The notes: a model not told the origin generated them from the sequence alone. Numbered from the stretch's first letter, positions 51,613-62,284 are shown. The stretch is DNA of 64,000 nucleotides from Hahella chejuensis KCTC 2396 (GCF_000012985.1 NC_007645.1:6499001-6563000); one strand, 5' to 3'. A program made the numbers and translations.

Positions 51613-51894
51613 TTAGCTGACTCTTCCCGAGCTGCGCTCAACTACGTAGGTTTTCACCACTCCGTTGGGAAGCAAAACTTTCACCCGATAGACATCGCCC
51701 TGGGACTCAACTTTCAGCACCCGTCCTCCACTTACCTGACGCACGAGACTGGCGGCGTCCTGCTCACTCACGTCCGCCAGCAACAAGGTGTCCGCTTGCG
51801 AGGGTGAATAACCGAAGGCCGGAGCGGCCAACGCAGCCGGGGTATGCAGCCAGGCTGTCAGTAAAATGGATGTTAAGAGCAATGTTCTGGTCAT
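51613..51894 (-). CDS. PepSY-domain-like exported protein
   Basis: 93 aa with a signal peptide (LLLTSILLTAWLHTPAALA) and a C-terminal PepSY-like strand pattern (GGRVLKVESQGDVYRVKVLL). Such proteins are often next to PhoP/PhoQ-type systems and may sense or buffer envelope state. It precedes the response regulator by 55 bases. Confidence 0.78.
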   Translation of the reverse strand: MTRTLLLTSILLTAWLHTPAALAAPAFGYSPSQADTLLLADVSEQDAASLVRQVSGGRVLKVESQGDVYRVKVLLPNGVVKTYVVERSSGRVS

Positions 51895-51930
51895 GGTTCA
51901 GCTTCTCGTAGAGGGCCGCCCGCCAACCAA

Positions 51931-52476
51931 TCAGGCGGGCTCCACAGTCACTCTGATACGAATGCGGTCACCCGGGTATTGGTCCATGCGGGTGCGGTAT
52001 TCGCGTCCCTGATACTTATAGGTCACCCAGTATCCCATAGTCTCCTGCACATATTCCACGTCGTAGGTGGTTTCGCAGCGTCTTTCATTGGTGTAGTAGG
52101 ACTGGGAATAAGAGGTTGATCCCCGATTGGAAATATCATGTCCGATGGACGCGCCCAGTATCGCGCCGACAGCGGTTCCAACCTGCTTATTGCGTTTCTT
52201 GTGCCCTACCGCATTACCGATGGCTCCGCCGATCACGCCGCCCAGAATAGTGCCGGTGTATGAGTCGGAAGACTGACGCGGCGCTTCGTGGCGAACCTGT
52301 TCAGTCCAGCAGGACTCGCGAGGCGTGCGATGCTCAACGGATTTAGTGATAGGCTCTACATCCACCACTTTGGCGTAATCGTATTCAGCGCCGCCGCGGT
52401 GGTGACGGCCGCCAGCAAGAGCCGGCGTGGCCAGGGTAACTGAAAGTGCGGCGACGGCCAGTGTTTTGATTTTCAT
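51931..52476 (-). CDS. glycine-zipper 2TM-domain envelope protein
   Basis: 181 aa. Signal peptide (ALSVTLATPALAG), then the glycine zipper ILGGVIGGAIGNAVGHKK and VGAILGASIGHD, the 17-kDa surface-antigen-like domain, and a Tyr-rich C-terminus. It sits upstream of the PepSY gene and may be in its operon. It likely affects outer-membrane structure. Confidence 0.82.
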   Translation of the reverse strand: MKIKTLAVAALSVTLATPALAGGRHHRGGAEYDYAKVVDVEPITKSVEHRTPRESCWTEQVRHEAPRQSSDSYTGTILGGVIGGAIGNAVGHKKRNKQVGTAVGAILGASIGHDISNRGSTSYSQSYYTNERRCETTYDVEYVQETMGYWVTYKYQGREYRTRMDQYPGDRIRIRVTVEPA

Positions 52477-52659
52477 GAATGAATCTCCTTGCGCTTATCT
52501 GATGGGGTCAGATTAATGCAGTCAACCTGAATGCTAACTGAACTTGCGCCAACTATTATTTGTCTGCAACGACAGGGCCTGCCCATGTCAGGCCCAGCCT
52601 CCCGCGGCTGGCCGCGCAGGCGCATCCATACGTCTGATTATTAACCGTCCTCAGCGGCG

Positions 52660-53253
52660 CTAGACCGCCCAGCCTTTTACTTCCTGCATAAGGAATGTGA
52701 ATGCGTTCTCCACCCGGCATTGTCTGCTGCAGGTGCGGCGCAGAGCGATCAGCCCCTGAGTCACGCTCACCAGGTAACAGGCGGCGGCTTCCGCATCCAC
52801 ATCCCCACGCAAGCCATTATTGTCCCGCGCACGGACCAGAGCCCGAGCCAATAGCATCTCCAACTGGCGCAGCCAGTCATCCACTTTTTTCTGCACTAGT
52901 TCGTCCACGCCCCCCATCTCAGAACCCGCATTTTGAACATAGCAGCCAACTCGGCCGCCTTCGCTGCAAAGCACTGCGCTCAACCCCGCCAGGTACTCTA
53001 CGACCGCTTCCAGCGCAGCCTCATCGTGCAATAAAGGCGCAGCGATACGCCGTATTACCGTATTCAAATAATGGTCAAGCGTTAAGTGAAACAGGGCCCG
53101 CTTGTCGCCAAAGGTGTTATAGATACTGAAGCGGTTCAATTCCAGTTCGTCACACAACTGCTGTAACGAAGTGGCTTCGAAGCCCTGCCTCCAGAACAGC
53201 TTCATGGCGATATGCAGTTTTTCTTGTGGGTCAAATGCGGTAGGTCTTCCCAT
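52660..53253 (-). CDS. TetR-family regulator
   Basis: 197 aa from the ATG (MGRPTAFD); the frame further up has no ribosome site. HTH: SLQQLCDELELNRFSIYNTFGDKRALF. The C-terminal ligand domain has a TetR_C-type helix pattern. It is divergent from two glutathione S-transferase genes and the large inverted repeat at 53324-53370 lies between them, so it most likely represses these genes. Confidence 0.88.
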   Translation of the reverse strand: MGRPTAFDPQEKLHIAMKLFWRQGFEATSLQQLCDELELNRFSIYNTFGDKRALFHLTLDHYLNTVIRRIAAPLLHDEAALEAVVEYLAGLSAVLCSEGGRVGCYVQNAGSEMGGVDELVQKKVDDWLRQLEMLLARALVRARDNNGLRGDVDAEAAACYLVSVTQGLIALRRTCSRQCRVENAFTFLMQEVKGWAV

Positions 53254-53323
53254 TAATCTCTTCTGATTGCTCAGGCTCTTAAGCGGATTTTCAAACAAAG
53301 GTCGTCTACATTATAAGCAGTTC

Positions 53324-53370
53324 TTGACTGAACATTTAGAAAAAATCTATATTTCTAAACGATCAGTCAA
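53324..53370. promoter_or_regulatory. large inverted repeat, probable TetR operator
   Basis: 19-bp arms (53324-53342 and 53352-53370) that match at 17 positions, spacing 9. Arms start TTGACTGA and end TTTAGAAA or its reverse. Located between the TetR gene and the GST gene. Confidence 0.75.
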
Positions 53371-53387
53371 AAATAAAAGGCGGAACA

Positions 53388-53996
53388 ATGAAAATTTATC
53401 AGGCACGGATCGCGCCCAATCCTCGCAGAGTAAGAATTTTCCTGGCGGAAAAAGACATTGCGATGGAGTATGTCGAAGTCGACATTCAGAAAGGAGAACA
53501 ATACAGCCCTGAATTCAAACAGAAAAATGTGCTGGGTCTGCTCCCCGTACTGGAGCTGGACGACGGCTCCCACTTGTCGGAATCCATCGCCATCTGCCGC
53601 TACTTCGAAGAAGTCCAGCCCGAGCCGCTACTGTTTGGACGAGACGCCAAAGAGAAAGCAATCGTCGAGATGTGGATCAGACGCTGTGATTTCTATTTCA
53701 TGTTTCCCACCGGAATGTGTTTCCAAAACACATCCGACTATTTCAAAGGGCTCAAGCGCCAGGTTCCCGAATGGGGCGAGCTATGTCGTGAGAAGTCCGC
53801 CAAGTTTTTCAATCTATTGAACAACCATTTTGAGCATAACGATTATCTGGCTGGCGATTACTTCAGCATCGCCGATATCAGCGCGTTCTGTACGGTAGAC
53901 TTCGCCAAGGTCATCCAACAGCGAATTCAACCAGAGCATACTCATTTGCAGCGCTGGTATGACGCGGTTGCTGCGCGGCCGTCCAGCAAAGCTTAA
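53388..53996 (+). CDS. glutathione S-transferase 1
   Basis: 202 aa with an N-terminal thioredoxin-like domain (GLLPVLELDDGSHLSESIAICRYFEE binds glutathione through the cis-Pro and the Glu-Ser pair) and a helical C-terminal domain (NDYLAGDYFSIADISAF, the N-capping box). First gene after the TetR operator; GST2 follows 43 bases later. Confidence 0.93.
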   Translation: MKIYQARIAPNPRRVRIFLAEKDIAMEYVEVDIQKGEQYSPEFKQKNVLGLLPVLELDDGSHLSESIAICRYFEEVQPEPLLFGRDAKEKAIVEMWIRRCDFYFMFPTGMCFQNTSDYFKGLKRQVPEWGELCREKSAKFFNLLNNHFEHNDYLAGDYFSIADISAFCTVDFAKVIQQRIQPEHTHLQRWYDAVAARPSSKA

Positions 53997-54039
53997 ATAG
54001 CGAACGTCGCCGCATGGGCGACGCATAAGGAGCAATCTC

Positions 54040-54699
54040 ATGATAGACCTGTATACCGCCGCCACTCCCAACGGGCATAAAATCAGCATCGCCCTGGAAG
54101 AGATGGCTCTTCCCTACACTGTGATCGCAATAGATTTGAGCTCCGGCGTGCAGAAACAGCCGGAATACCTGAAGCTGAACCCCAACGGACGCATCCCCAC
54201 CATCGTGGACCGGGATAATGATGACTTTGTGGTATTCGAGTCCGGCGCTATTCTGGTTTATCTGGGCGAGAAATCGGGCGAATTTTACCCCACTGACGCC
54301 AAGCAGCGGTCACAGGTTCTACAATGGCTGATGTTTCAAATGGGGGGCATCGGTCCCATGATGGGACAGGCCAACGTGTTCTTCCGTTACTTCCCGGAAA
54401 AGCTGCAACCTGCTATAGACCGTTATCAGAATGAGGTGAAACGGCTTTTCGGCGTACTGGACGGACATTTGGCGGAAAACCAATTTCTGGCGGGCGACTA
54501 CTCCATCGCAGATATCGCCAACTGGGCCTGGGTGCGCACGCATAACTGGTCTGGCGTTGATATCGTCGATCTGCCTCACCTGACTCGTTGGGTGCAGGAA
54601 ATCGCCGCCCGGCCTGCCGTGCAGAAAGGCATCGAAATTCCCAAGCGCGCAGAGCCGGAAGATATAGTGAAAGGCGTACAGTCCATCCTTGTAAGGTGA
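54040..54699 (+). CDS. glutathione S-transferase 2 (Ure2p/YfcG-like)
   Basis: 219 aa. Starts [20 protein letters not shown], then [12 protein letters not shown] and [15 protein letters not shown], the pattern of YfcG/Ure2-type disulfide reductases. C-terminal domain [15 protein letters not shown]. It probably acts with GST1 on an electrophile or peroxide. Confidence 0.92.
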   Translation: MIDLYTAATPNGHKISIALEEMALPYTVIAIDLSSGVQKQPEYLKLNPNGRIPTIVDRDNDDFVVFESGAILVYLGEKSGEFYPTDAKQRSQVLQWLMFQMGGIGPMMGQANVFFRYFPEKLQPAIDRYQNEVKRLFGVLDGHLAENQFLAGDYSIADIANWAWVRTHNWSGVDIVDLPHLTRWVQEIAARPAVQKGIEIPKRAEPEDIVKGVQSILVR

Positions 54700-54704
54700 C
54701 GAAG

Positions 54705-55685
54705 CTAGAGCTTGAAGCGCTCCAGCATGCCGTCGGACGTAATGGCGATCACCTCTCCATTAGCGGCGAACGCCATGTCCAACACCGCCCCGCTGCTTGC
54801 GGGGCCCCAGATACGTCTTGCCTTGGCGGACCAGTATCCGATTTCATTGCCGTTCACGGCGTCAACAAGGTAGATATCGCCACGGAAAGTGCCTAGCAAT
54901 AGACGACGTCCGTCCTCGGAAAATCGGGCGCTGGTGAAGTTCTCATAGCGATAGGAAAGCTTGGCTTTGGCGTCGCCGCTGATGGTGTCCCAGATCACCG
55001 CGTCTTCTCTCTGTGCGGAGGAAAACGCCAAAGCGCCGTCATTGGAGAGCGCAACGGTTTTTACCTGGTTGGAGTGAGAGAAGGTATGCATCAATGCGCC
55101 CGTGTCCAAGCGCCACAGGCGCGCGCTCTGATCATCCGAGCCAGTAATCGCCCAACGGCTGTCGCCGGAAATATCCACCGACGTTACTTCCGCTTTATGA
55201 GGAAACTCATAGCGGGCCTGACCTTTTTCCAGATCAAAATACACCGCTTGGTTGCTGCGCATGCCAAGCAAAGCGTATTTATTATTCGGACCAATGGCGA
55301 TACTGGAGATTTTATCCGGCGCACGCCAAAAGTTGAGCGAGCGCCCATCCAACACATTCCAAACAGCCAGATCCGCATCGACAGCAGTAATGGCCAGCTT
55401 AGCGTCGTCCGCCATCGCTACTGCGCGGATGGTGCTGAACTCTCCCTGTTCATGATTCCAGTTGTATAGCCGCTCATTTTTGCCCACCCCCCACAAACTA
55501 CCGCCATGCTGCAACGAGCCGATAAGCGCATAACCTGCGTCGGCGGAAAGCCCGGCGCTGAGCAACCCTTGTTGCGCCACTTTTAATGAACTTTCAGGGC
55601 CTTTGCCGCCACAGCCGGAAAGCAGCAAAAAGACTGATAAAATCAGCGACAGGGATTTCCACAGGTAAGTCCTTGGGGCGCGCAT
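54705..55685 (-). CDS. WD40-repeat lipoprotein
   Basis: 326 aa with a lipoprotein signal (LSLILSVFLLLSGC) and several WD-type blades (DISGDSRWAITGSDDQSARLW, ALSNDGALAFSSAQREDAVIW). About six to seven blades would form a propeller. It is convergent with the GST pair. Function unknown; perhaps an envelope scaffold. Confidence 0.85.
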   Translation of the reverse strand: MRAPRTYLWKSLSLILSVFLLLSGCGGKGPESSLKVAQQGLLSAGLSADAGYALIGSLQHGGSLWGVGKNERLYNWNHEQGEFSTIRAVAMADDAKLAITAVDADLAVWNVLDGRSLNFWRAPDKISSIAIGPNNKYALLGMRSNQAVYFDLEKGQARYEFPHKAEVTSVDISGDSRWAITGSDDQSARLWRLDTGALMHTFSHSNQVKTVALSNDGALAFSSAQREDAVIWDTISGDAKAKLSYRYENFTSARFSEDGRRLLLGTFRGDIYLVDAVNGNEIGYWSAKARRIWGPASSGAVLDMAFAANGEVIAITSDGMLERFKL

Positions 55686-55787
55686 ACTGAGTCAGGTGGT
55701 CGAGACTGAATTCAAGGTTGATTAAGGAAGTTTAGACAACCTTATATGATAGGCAAAATTATTTGTGAAAAATTAACAGCTTAGAAC

Positions 55788-55815
55788 AAGCCGACCGCCT
55801 GAGGCGACCGGCTTT
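55788..55815 (-). terminator. hairpin after rsd
   Basis: Imperfect stem AAGCCG...CGGCTT covering 55788-55815, directly after the stop of rsd read on the minus strand. Confidence 0.5.
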
Positions 55816-55831
55816 CATGATTTGGGCCGGT

Positions 55832-56305
55832 TCAGGCGACTTGGTCAGCGTGAGCGTTATGCAGCTTTTCGATCAGCATATCTTCCAGTTCGAAACGCTC
55901 TTCAAGGCGTTCGCCCAATCTGGAGAGTTCAGGCAACAGCGCATTCAGCTCCGACAACTCTTCCGGCGTTTTATCAAACCGGTCGTTATAGTCCAGCGCA
56001 GCTTCAGTGGTGGACTGGATCTTAGGATACAGCTCTTTCACCAGTTCCATACCGCCGTCGTTAAACTCGCGAGCTTCTTCGATTAATTGCTCGTACACTT
56101 CAAAGTGGCCTGCGGAAACGTAATCCAACAGCACTTGGCAGAACGTCTTAAAGTTTTTTACCGCTGATTCCACATCGTCAAACTTGCTCTTACCAACCAG
56201 ATCGCAATAACGCACGATCAGGTCTTGCCTCTCCTTAAGCCAGCGGTCGATTATTTCACTGACGCCACCCCATCGCTCTTTGGCGTTTTGGCAATTTTCC
56301 AGCAT
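55832..56305 (-). CDS. rsd: Rsd/AlgQ-family anti-sigma factor
   Basis: 157 aa, all helical, starting MLENCQNAKERWGGVSEIID, diagnostic for Rsd/AlgQ, with the same length as E. coli Rsd. It binds sigma-70 and shifts RNA polymerase toward alternative factors in stationary phase. Confidence 0.93.
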   Translation of the reverse strand: MLENCQNAKERWGGVSEIIDRWLKERQDLIVRYCDLVGKSKFDDVESAVKNFKTFCQVLLDYVSAGHFEVYEQLIEEAREFNDGGMELVKELYPKIQSTTEAALDYNDRFDKTPEELSELNALLPELSRLGERLEERFELEDMLIEKLHNAHADQVA

Positions 56306-56445
56306 GACCTCACCCTTATCTCTATCTATCTGTGCTAGCCGTTAGTGTTATAAGTATTTTTAATAGTGGCTTCCAACTATACGCGATCACTCGTTTGCTA
56401 AACAAGCGTACCGAATTCCTTTTTCAATGTTTTACCAAACCACGT

Positions 56446-56943
56446 TCAACGCGGCCTGCGCACCCATGCGAAAGCCCAGACGGCGGTAAAACCAATGAAA
56501 GCGACCAGCGTCCAGCCGGGTATGCTTAACCCCAGAAACGTCCACTGCACCTCAGCGCATTCGCCAGTGCCGGTAAGCATCATCGTCAACACTTCCGAGA
56601 ATGGAAAAGCCTCCAGCATATACTCCAAACCGGGACCGCACGCAGGCACCTGATCCGCCGGCAGACTCTGCAGCCATAACTGACGCGTCGCCAGCGCCGC
56701 GCCGCCCAATGTGGTCACCCAACCCAGGAATGCATAAACCGTTGTTCCCGTGTTCTTCGGGTTATGCAGCGCCGCCGCAAGAAACACCAGTCCCGCCAGC
56801 ACAAACGCGATACGCTGCGCCATACACAATGGACACGGCTCAAGATCTTTCACGTATTGCAGGTAGAAAGCGAATCCCATTAGTCCGGCGATAGCCAGAA
56901 AACACAGGAAGTAAATCGTTCGGTTAGTGAGCCATGCGGGCAT
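56446..56943 (-). CDS. dsbB: DsbB, disulfide bond formation protein
   Basis: 165 aa, four membrane helices. First cysteine pair in LEPCPLCMAQR, second in the periplasmic loop (PACGPGLEYM and GTGECAEVQW). It reoxidises DsbA through quinone. The ATG at 56943 is preferred over longer forms that add a non-membrane tail. Confidence 0.95.
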   Translation of the reverse strand: MPAWLTNRTIYFLCFLAIAGLMGFAFYLQYVKDLEPCPLCMAQRIAFVLAGLVFLAAALHNPKNTGTTVYAFLGWVTTLGGAALATRQLWLQSLPADQVPACGPGLEYMLEAFPFSEVLTMMLTGTGECAEVQWTFLGLSIPGWTLVAFIGFTAVWAFAWVRRPR

Positions 56944-57098
56944 GAGATCTCCTGTTCTCCTGGTAGAGTAGCGTGTCAAAACGGTTTTCGATTTTGCTGA
57001 GAATAAACTTTGCTTGCAAGACGCGAAAACCATTTGACGCTCTCCAAGGCCTTGTCTAGGCTCGAAATAACCAAAGTTTAATCAAGAGGACGCCTTCC

Positions 57099-57527
57099 AT
57101 GGTATTCAAGCACGCGTTTCCGCGGGACATCCGTCTGCTTGCGCTGCTGGCGATCATCGCCCTGGCGACGGCGTCCGGCGCATACGCGGAAGGTCAGGAT
57201 GACCTGGTGCAATATATCGATCTGAAGCCCTCGTTCGTACTTAACTACGACGGTCCCAGCAGCAAACTGAAGTTCGCCAAAATAGATGTTTCCGTACGAG
57301 TCAACACACGCACTGCGGCGTCGGCGGTGGAACACCATATGCCGGCGCTACGCAACCTGCTGGTGTTGATGTTCAGTCGTCAAACGGAAAAGGTGATGGG
57401 CTCGAATGATGGCCGCGAACAGTTGCGAGCCGAAGCGTTGCAGGCGCTGCAGGACTTCCTGCAGGAAGAGTCCGGAGGCAAAATGGTGGAGGATCTGCTG
57501 TTCACCAACTTTGTAGTGCAACGCTGA
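57099..57527 (+). CDS. FliL-like exported protein
   Basis: 142 aa with an N-terminal signal or anchor helix (LALLAIIALATASGAYA) and the FliL-type sequence YIDLKPSFVLNYDG, LKIDVSVRV-like and ETEKVM-like segments ending in LLFTNFVVQR. It is alone, outside flagellar genes, which suggests a specialised function or a relic. Confidence 0.82.
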   Translation: MVFKHAFPRDIRLLALLAIIALATASGAYAEGQDDLVQYIDLKPSFVLNYDGPSSKLKFAKIDVSVRVNTRTAASAVEHHMPALRNLLVLMFSRQTEKVMGSNDGREQLRAEALQALQDFLQEESGGKMVEDLLFTNFVVQR

Positions 57528-57596
57528 CCTCTTAAGCACCGGACCCCGACGTCGCCATTACCAGCGACGTCGGCGAGACCCTTCGGTTCGACAGAC

Positions 57597-57794
57597 TCAG
57601 GCCGTTCTCGCCTTCCCTTTCTTGTCGCCTGCTTGAGCGCCGTCTTCCCAGCCCGCCTCCCAGGCTGCGATGACAACTTCACCTCGGTACGGGCATTTAA
57701 CCCGCTCCATACCCAGGACGCCCGCCATGTATCCTTGCTGATAAGCCTTGTTTAGCGTTTCCAGATTCCAATTCAGAGATAGATCTGCGGCCAT
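57597..57794 (-). CDS. rmf: ribosome modulation factor-like protein
   Basis: 65 aa from the ATG with GGGAGG at good spacing. KAYQQGYMAGVLGMERVKCPY and AAWEAGWEDGAQAGDKKGKA fit RMF, which dimerises ribosomes in stationary phase. Somewhat longer than the E. coli protein at the C-terminus. Confidence 0.85.
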   Translation of the reverse strand: MAADLSLNWNLETLNKAYQQGYMAGVLGMERVKCPYRGEVVIAAWEAGWEDGAQAGDKKGKARTA

Positions 57795-58227
57795 ACCCGG
57801 CCTCCCAATTCGCATGCCAAATTAAGTTGATGGTTCAGATTTGCTTTTATCGTTATATCGCCGCCAGCGTCGTGGATGACTTGTTTAGTAATCCCTGCAG
57901 CAGGCTGCGAGCTTATTCATTGGCTACTTCGCGACCCAGGATTAGGCCAATAGGCTTAGTCGCATTACAACAATAATCCAACACACCAATAACAAAAAGC
58001 TTCTGACGCCTAAAAAGTGTAGCAAATTGTAAACTTATGTTACAGCAGGCAAAAAGTAGCACGCCAAAAGGAGTAGAACAAGGTGAATGGCTCGGAAATG
58101 TGCACTGGTTGACGCGATGGTTGATCGGACAATTTCAGCAAGGGTAAGCAGGAGGCGCGGAGCCTGGAGAGATCAATCAAGCCGGGACCTGCACGATCCC
58201 GGCATGCTTAAAGTAGACCAGATAGGA
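57795..58227. other. 433-bp intergenic region between rmf and gshA
   Basis: Holds a GCCGGGA / TCCCGGC hairpin (58181-58203) near the gshA end and probably the rmf promoter on the minus strand. No supported gene. Confidence 0.5.
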
Positions 58228-59805
58228 TTAGACGTACGTCAGATACTGTTTCAAATAGGCGTCGAAAGACAGGTTGTCCGCTTCCCGCAGCGCTCTTTCG
58301 TCGGCCCAGGACTGTTCACCGGCGCGAACATAGTGCTGCATACGCTCTGGAGACAACGGATTTGCGATCAATGTCTGATGATGCGCTTGCGACATCGCCA
58401 GGGTCCAGTCAACGTAGCTCTGACCGTTGGAGACCGCCGCATAGGTGCGCGCGGACGGCGTCAGGCTGGGGTCATTCACTTTCGCCCTGGCGTCACGTAC
58501 AGCCACTGCATAGCTATCGCCGCCTTTAATGGCGTCCAGCTCTCTGGCGCATAATTCGACCTGCTCCAGAATGCGCGACGCCCATTCCTGGAGGCCGCCC
58601 TGAACGTAATCATTCTGCAGCAAACGCACCAGCTCAACGTCTGTGGCGCGCCCTCGAGAGACCGCGGTCAGGAAGTTCTCTTCAATGATCGAACATTCTT
58701 CATCCACGATCTTAGCGCTGTCAGACAGCAAGCAGGTCAACAGGAAGGCGTCCAGAAAACGGATTTGCGACTCGCTCACGCCGATAGGCGAGAACGGGTC
58801 CAAATCAAGGCAGCGCACTTCAATGTACTCAATCCCGCGGCGCTTGAGCGCCTGGATCGGCTTCTCGCCGCTCTGAGTCACCCGCTTGGGCCGGATGGTG
58901 TTGTAGTACTCGTTTTCGATCTGCAACAGGTTGGCGTTAAGCTGAATGTATTCGCCATCCCGCTGCAAGCCGATCGCCTCGTAACGAGGAAACGGCGTGT
59001 GCGTGGCGTCATACAGGGTTTTGACGTAGGTGCTGAGGTGATTAAAACAGATCTTCAGCGACGACTGCGCATTATTCTGGTACCCCAGATCGCTCATCCG
59101 TAAAGAGGTCGCATGAGGTAATCCCAGGGTGTCGGTCCCAAATTGATCCAGCTTATGATCGCGACCATTCAGGAAACTGCGGTCCAACGCCGGCGAGGCG
59201 CCGAACAGATACATCAACAGCCAGGACCAACGGCGGAAATTGCGAATCAATGAGAAATAGCTCTCTGATTTAAATTCCTGCAGCGGCGCGCTTTGCGCCA
59301 GCACTTCCTGATAAGCGCGCCAGAAATCATCTCCCAAGGAGAAGTTGAAATGCACGCCGGCGATGCTCTGCATAATGCGGCCGTAACGATAAGCCAACCC
59401 GCGTCGATAGACGTGCTTGATTTTACCCAGGTTGGACTCGCCGTATTCCGCGATGCGAATACTTTCATCCCCATCCAACAGACTGGGCATGCTGCCCGCC
59501 CACAGGGATTCGCCCGCAGGCAGATTGGCGTGTACGAACTGATGTATTTCCTGCAGAGAGGTCAGCAGTTCATCCACTTCACGAGTCACCGGAGTGATCA
59601 ACTCCAGCAACGCTTCAGAATAATCCGTGGTGATATTCGGGTGGGTCAATGCGGAGCCCAACGCCTGCGGATGGTCGGACTGGGCGATGAAGCCCTTACT
59701 GTCGACGCGCAGACCTTCCTTTTCTATACCGCGATAGATATCCGCCAGCGCTTGGGGGTGACGACGTCTCAACTTTTCCAGTCGCGCCGCTAACTTCTCA
59801 CTCAT
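58228..59805 (-). CDS. gshA: GshA, glutamate-cysteine ligase
   Basis: 525 aa from the ATG at 59805, close to the family's usual 518. N-terminal EKLRRRHPQALADIYRGIEKEGLRV, VQSIAGVHFNFSLGD-type and RGIEYIEVRCLDLDPF are typical. It makes gamma-glutamylcysteine, the first step of glutathione synthesis, which the nearby GSTs would use. Confidence 0.94.
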   Translation of the reverse strand: MSEKLAARLEKLRRRHPQALADIYRGIEKEGLRVDSKGFIAQSDHPQALGSALTHPNITTDYSEALLELITPVTREVDELLTSLQEIHQFVHANLPAGESLWAGSMPSLLDGDESIRIAEYGESNLGKIKHVYRRGLAYRYGRIMQSIAGVHFNFSLGDDFWRAYQEVLAQSAPLQEFKSESYFSLIRNFRRWSWLLMYLFGASPALDRSFLNGRDHKLDQFGTDTLGLPHATSLRMSDLGYQNNAQSSLKICFNHLSTYVKTLYDATHTPFPRYEAIGLQRDGEYIQLNANLLQIENEYYNTIRPKRVTQSGEKPIQALKRRGIEYIEVRCLDLDPFSPIGVSESQIRFLDAFLLTCLLSDSAKIVDEECSIIEENFLTAVSRGRATDVELVRLLQNDYVQGGLQEWASRILEQVELCARELDAIKGGDSYAVAVRDARAKVNDPSLTPSARTYAAVSNGQSYVDWTLAMSQAHHQTLIANPLSPERMQHYVRAGEQSWADERALREADNLSFDAYLKQYLTYV

Positions 59806-59956
59806 GCACGATTCCTTGCTCCAGGAACTAATATTGGAGGAGAGAACACTCTCCCCGCCTTCGCCGCCGCGTCGCTCCCGGCGAAACCCGCAGAGAGCGC
59901 GCAAAAATCTCCGCAGATGCGACCGTCCCTGGAATCACGGCAGTTATATTTAAATA

Positions 59957-62284
59957 CTAGCCTTTCTTTCCTGGTTGCTGCTTCTGCGCTTTCAACAACA
60001 AGGCGCCGAACGAGCCCATGCCTCCCGCAGCGGATTCGTTACCGGCATTCCTCTTTTGTTTTTGAGGCTGCCGTCCGGCGTCGCGAGCGCCTGCGCTGGC
60101 GCCGCTTTGCACTTCGTCGTCCAGGCGCATGGTTAAAGCGATACGCTTACGCGCCGCGTCCACTTCGATAACCTTCACCTTCACTATGTCGCCCGCTTTG
60201 ACCACTTCCCTGGGGTCTTTGACGAACTTGTGCGACAGAGCGGAGATATGCACCAGGCCATCCTGATGCACGCCGATATCCACAAACGCGCCGAAGTTGG
60301 TCACGTTGGTGACAGCGCCTTCCAACACCATGCCGGGCTTAAGGTCTTTAATATCCTCAACGCCTTCCTGGTACTGCGCGAACTTGAATTCAGGGCGCGG
60401 ATCGCGGCCCGGTTTATCCAGCTCGGTCAGAATATCTTTGACCGTGGGAACGCCAAAATGTTCATCCACATAGTCATTCGCTTTCAGGCTGCGTAAGAAT
60501 GTGGTGTCGCCAACCAGGGATCGCAAGTCCCGGCCATTTTTTTCTGCGATTTTATTTACCACTACATAGGCTTCCGGGTGCACCGCCGAGGCGTCCAGCG
60601 GGTTGTCGCCGTTCATGATGCGCAGGAAGCCGGCGGCCTGTTCGTAGGTCTTGTCTCCCAGACGCGGTACTTTAAGCAGTTGCTGACGATTCAGAAACGC
60701 GCCCTTGGCGTCGCGATAGGCCACAATGTTGCCCGCCAGCGTCTGGTTCAGACCCGCCACTCGCGCCAACAACGGCGCAGAGGCGGTATTGACGTCTACG
60801 CCCACCGCGTTAACACAGTCTTCCACCACCGCATCCAAGGTACGCGCCAGCTGCGTTTGGCTGACGTCGTGCTGATATTGGCCCACTCCGATGGATTTGG
60901 GATCGATTTTCACCAGTTCGGCCAGCGGGTCCTGCAAGCGTCGCGCAATAGAGACCGCGCCGCGGATGGTAACGTCCAGATCCGGAAATTCTTTTGCGGC
61001 GTATTCAGAAGCGGAATAAATCGAAGCGCCGGATTCATTGACCATAATTTTGGTCAGTTTCAGTTGCGGGAACTGTTTGATCAGATCGGCGACCAGCTTG
61101 TCGGTTTCTCTGGAAGCCGTCCCGTTGCCGATACTGACCAGCTCCACTTTGTGCTTGGCGCACAGAGCCGCCAATTGCGCGATGGATTGCGACCACTGAT
61201 TTTTCGGCGCATGAGGATATATCGTCGCGTGATCGACAAACTTACCGGTGGCGTCGATCACCGCCACTTTAACGCCTGTGCGCAGACCGGGGTCCAACCC
61301 CATGGTGGCCTTGGCGCCCGCCGGCGCCGCCAGCAGCAGGTCCTTGAGATTGCTGCCGAATACATTGATGGCCTCTTCTTCCGCACGCTCGCGAATTCTA
61401 CCCATCAAGTCGGTTTCCAACTGCGTCAGCAGCTTGACGCGCCAAGTCCAGCGCACCACATCCTTGAGCCAGCCATCGGCGGCGCGGCCTTTGTCGGAGA
61501 TGCGCCAGTGCGCGGCGACGATGTTTTCACAGGGATGCGGCTCCAGCCGGGACTCAGGCTCGTCCGGCAACACGATCTGAAAGCTCAGCACGCCTTCGTT
61601 GCGGCCGCGAAAAACCGCCAGCGCGCGGTGTGAGGGAACGCCTTTCAGCGGCTCCTGGTGTTCGAAGTAATCGCGGAATTTGGCGCCGTCCTGTTCTTTG
61701 CCCTCTACGACGGCCACTTTCAATACGCCCTGCCCCCAGAGATGTTCTCGCAGGCGGCCGATCAATTCGGCGTCTTCCGCAAAGCGCTCCATCAGGATGT
61801 AACGCGCGCCTTCCAACGCGGCTTTAACATCGGCGACGCCTTTATCCGCATCAACAAAGCCTTCCGCCAGAGTTTCAGGAACCAGCGTGGGGTCCGCCAG
61901 CAGCTGTTCCGCCAACGGCTCCAATCCTGCTTCTTTGGCGATCTGCGCTTTGGTGCGGCGTTTGGGTTTATATGGGAGATACAAATCCTCCAGGCGGTTC
62001 TTGGTGTCCGCATCGATGATCTGCGCGCGCAACTCGTCGGTGAGTTTGCCCTGCTCCTCAATGCTGCTCAGGATAGTCTGCCGCCGATCTTCCATTTCAC
62101 GCAGGTAGCGTAAACGGTCTTCCAAGTGACGCATCTGGGTGTCATCAAGACCGCCAGTGACTTCCTTACGATAACGGGAGATAAATGGAACGGTAGCCCC
62201 TTCATCTAGCAGCGTGACGGCCGCCGCAACCTGTTCGGTTTTGGCGTTGAGTTCTTGGGCGATAACGCGATAAATCTTTTCCAT
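59957..62284 (-). CDS. tex: Tex-family transcription accessory protein
   Basis: 775 aa. Order: N-terminal helical Tex region ([20 protein letters not shown]), YqgF-like fold ([16 protein letters not shown]), helix-hairpin-helix part ([19 protein letters not shown]) and C-terminal S1 domain ([21 protein letters not shown]) with a basic tail. It binds RNA and nucleic acids during transcription. Confidence 0.95.
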   Translation of the reverse strand: MEKIYRVIAQELNAKTEQVAAAVTLLDEGATVPFISRYRKEVTGGLDDTQMRHLEDRLRYLREMEDRRQTILSSIEEQGKLTDELRAQIIDADTKNRLEDLYLPYKPKRRTKAQIAKEAGLEPLAEQLLADPTLVPETLAEGFVDADKGVADVKAALEGARYILMERFAEDAELIGRLREHLWGQGVLKVAVVEGKEQDGAKFRDYFEHQEPLKGVPSHRALAVFRGRNEGVLSFQIVLPDEPESRLEPHPCENIVAAHWRISDKGRAADGWLKDVVRWTWRVKLLTQLETDLMGRIRERAEEEAINVFGSNLKDLLLAAPAGAKATMGLDPGLRTGVKVAVIDATGKFVDHATIYPHAPKNQWSQSIAQLAALCAKHKVELVSIGNGTASRETDKLVADLIKQFPQLKLTKIMVNESGASIYSASEYAAKEFPDLDVTIRGAVSIARRLQDPLAELVKIDPKSIGVGQYQHDVSQTQLARTLDAVVEDCVNAVGVDVNTASAPLLARVAGLNQTLAGNIVAYRDAKGAFLNRQQLLKVPRLGDKTYEQAAGFLRIMNGDNPLDASAVHPEAYVVVNKIAEKNGRDLRSLVGDTTFLRSLKANDYVDEHFGVPTVKDILTELDKPGRDPRPEFKFAQYQEGVEDIKDLKPGMVLEGAVTNVTNFGAFVDIGVHQDGLVHISALSHKFVKDPREVVKAGDIVKVKVIEVDAARKRIALTMRLDDEVQSGASAGARDAGRQPQKQKRNAGNESAAGGMGSFGALLLKAQKQQPGKKG

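Noticed and set aside
58087-58554. Plus-strand frame opposite gshA
   Set aside because: Antisense shadow of the clearly coding gshA frame.
60578-61633. Long plus-strand frame opposite tex
   Set aside because: Antisense shadow; the Tex protein on the minus strand has all family domains.
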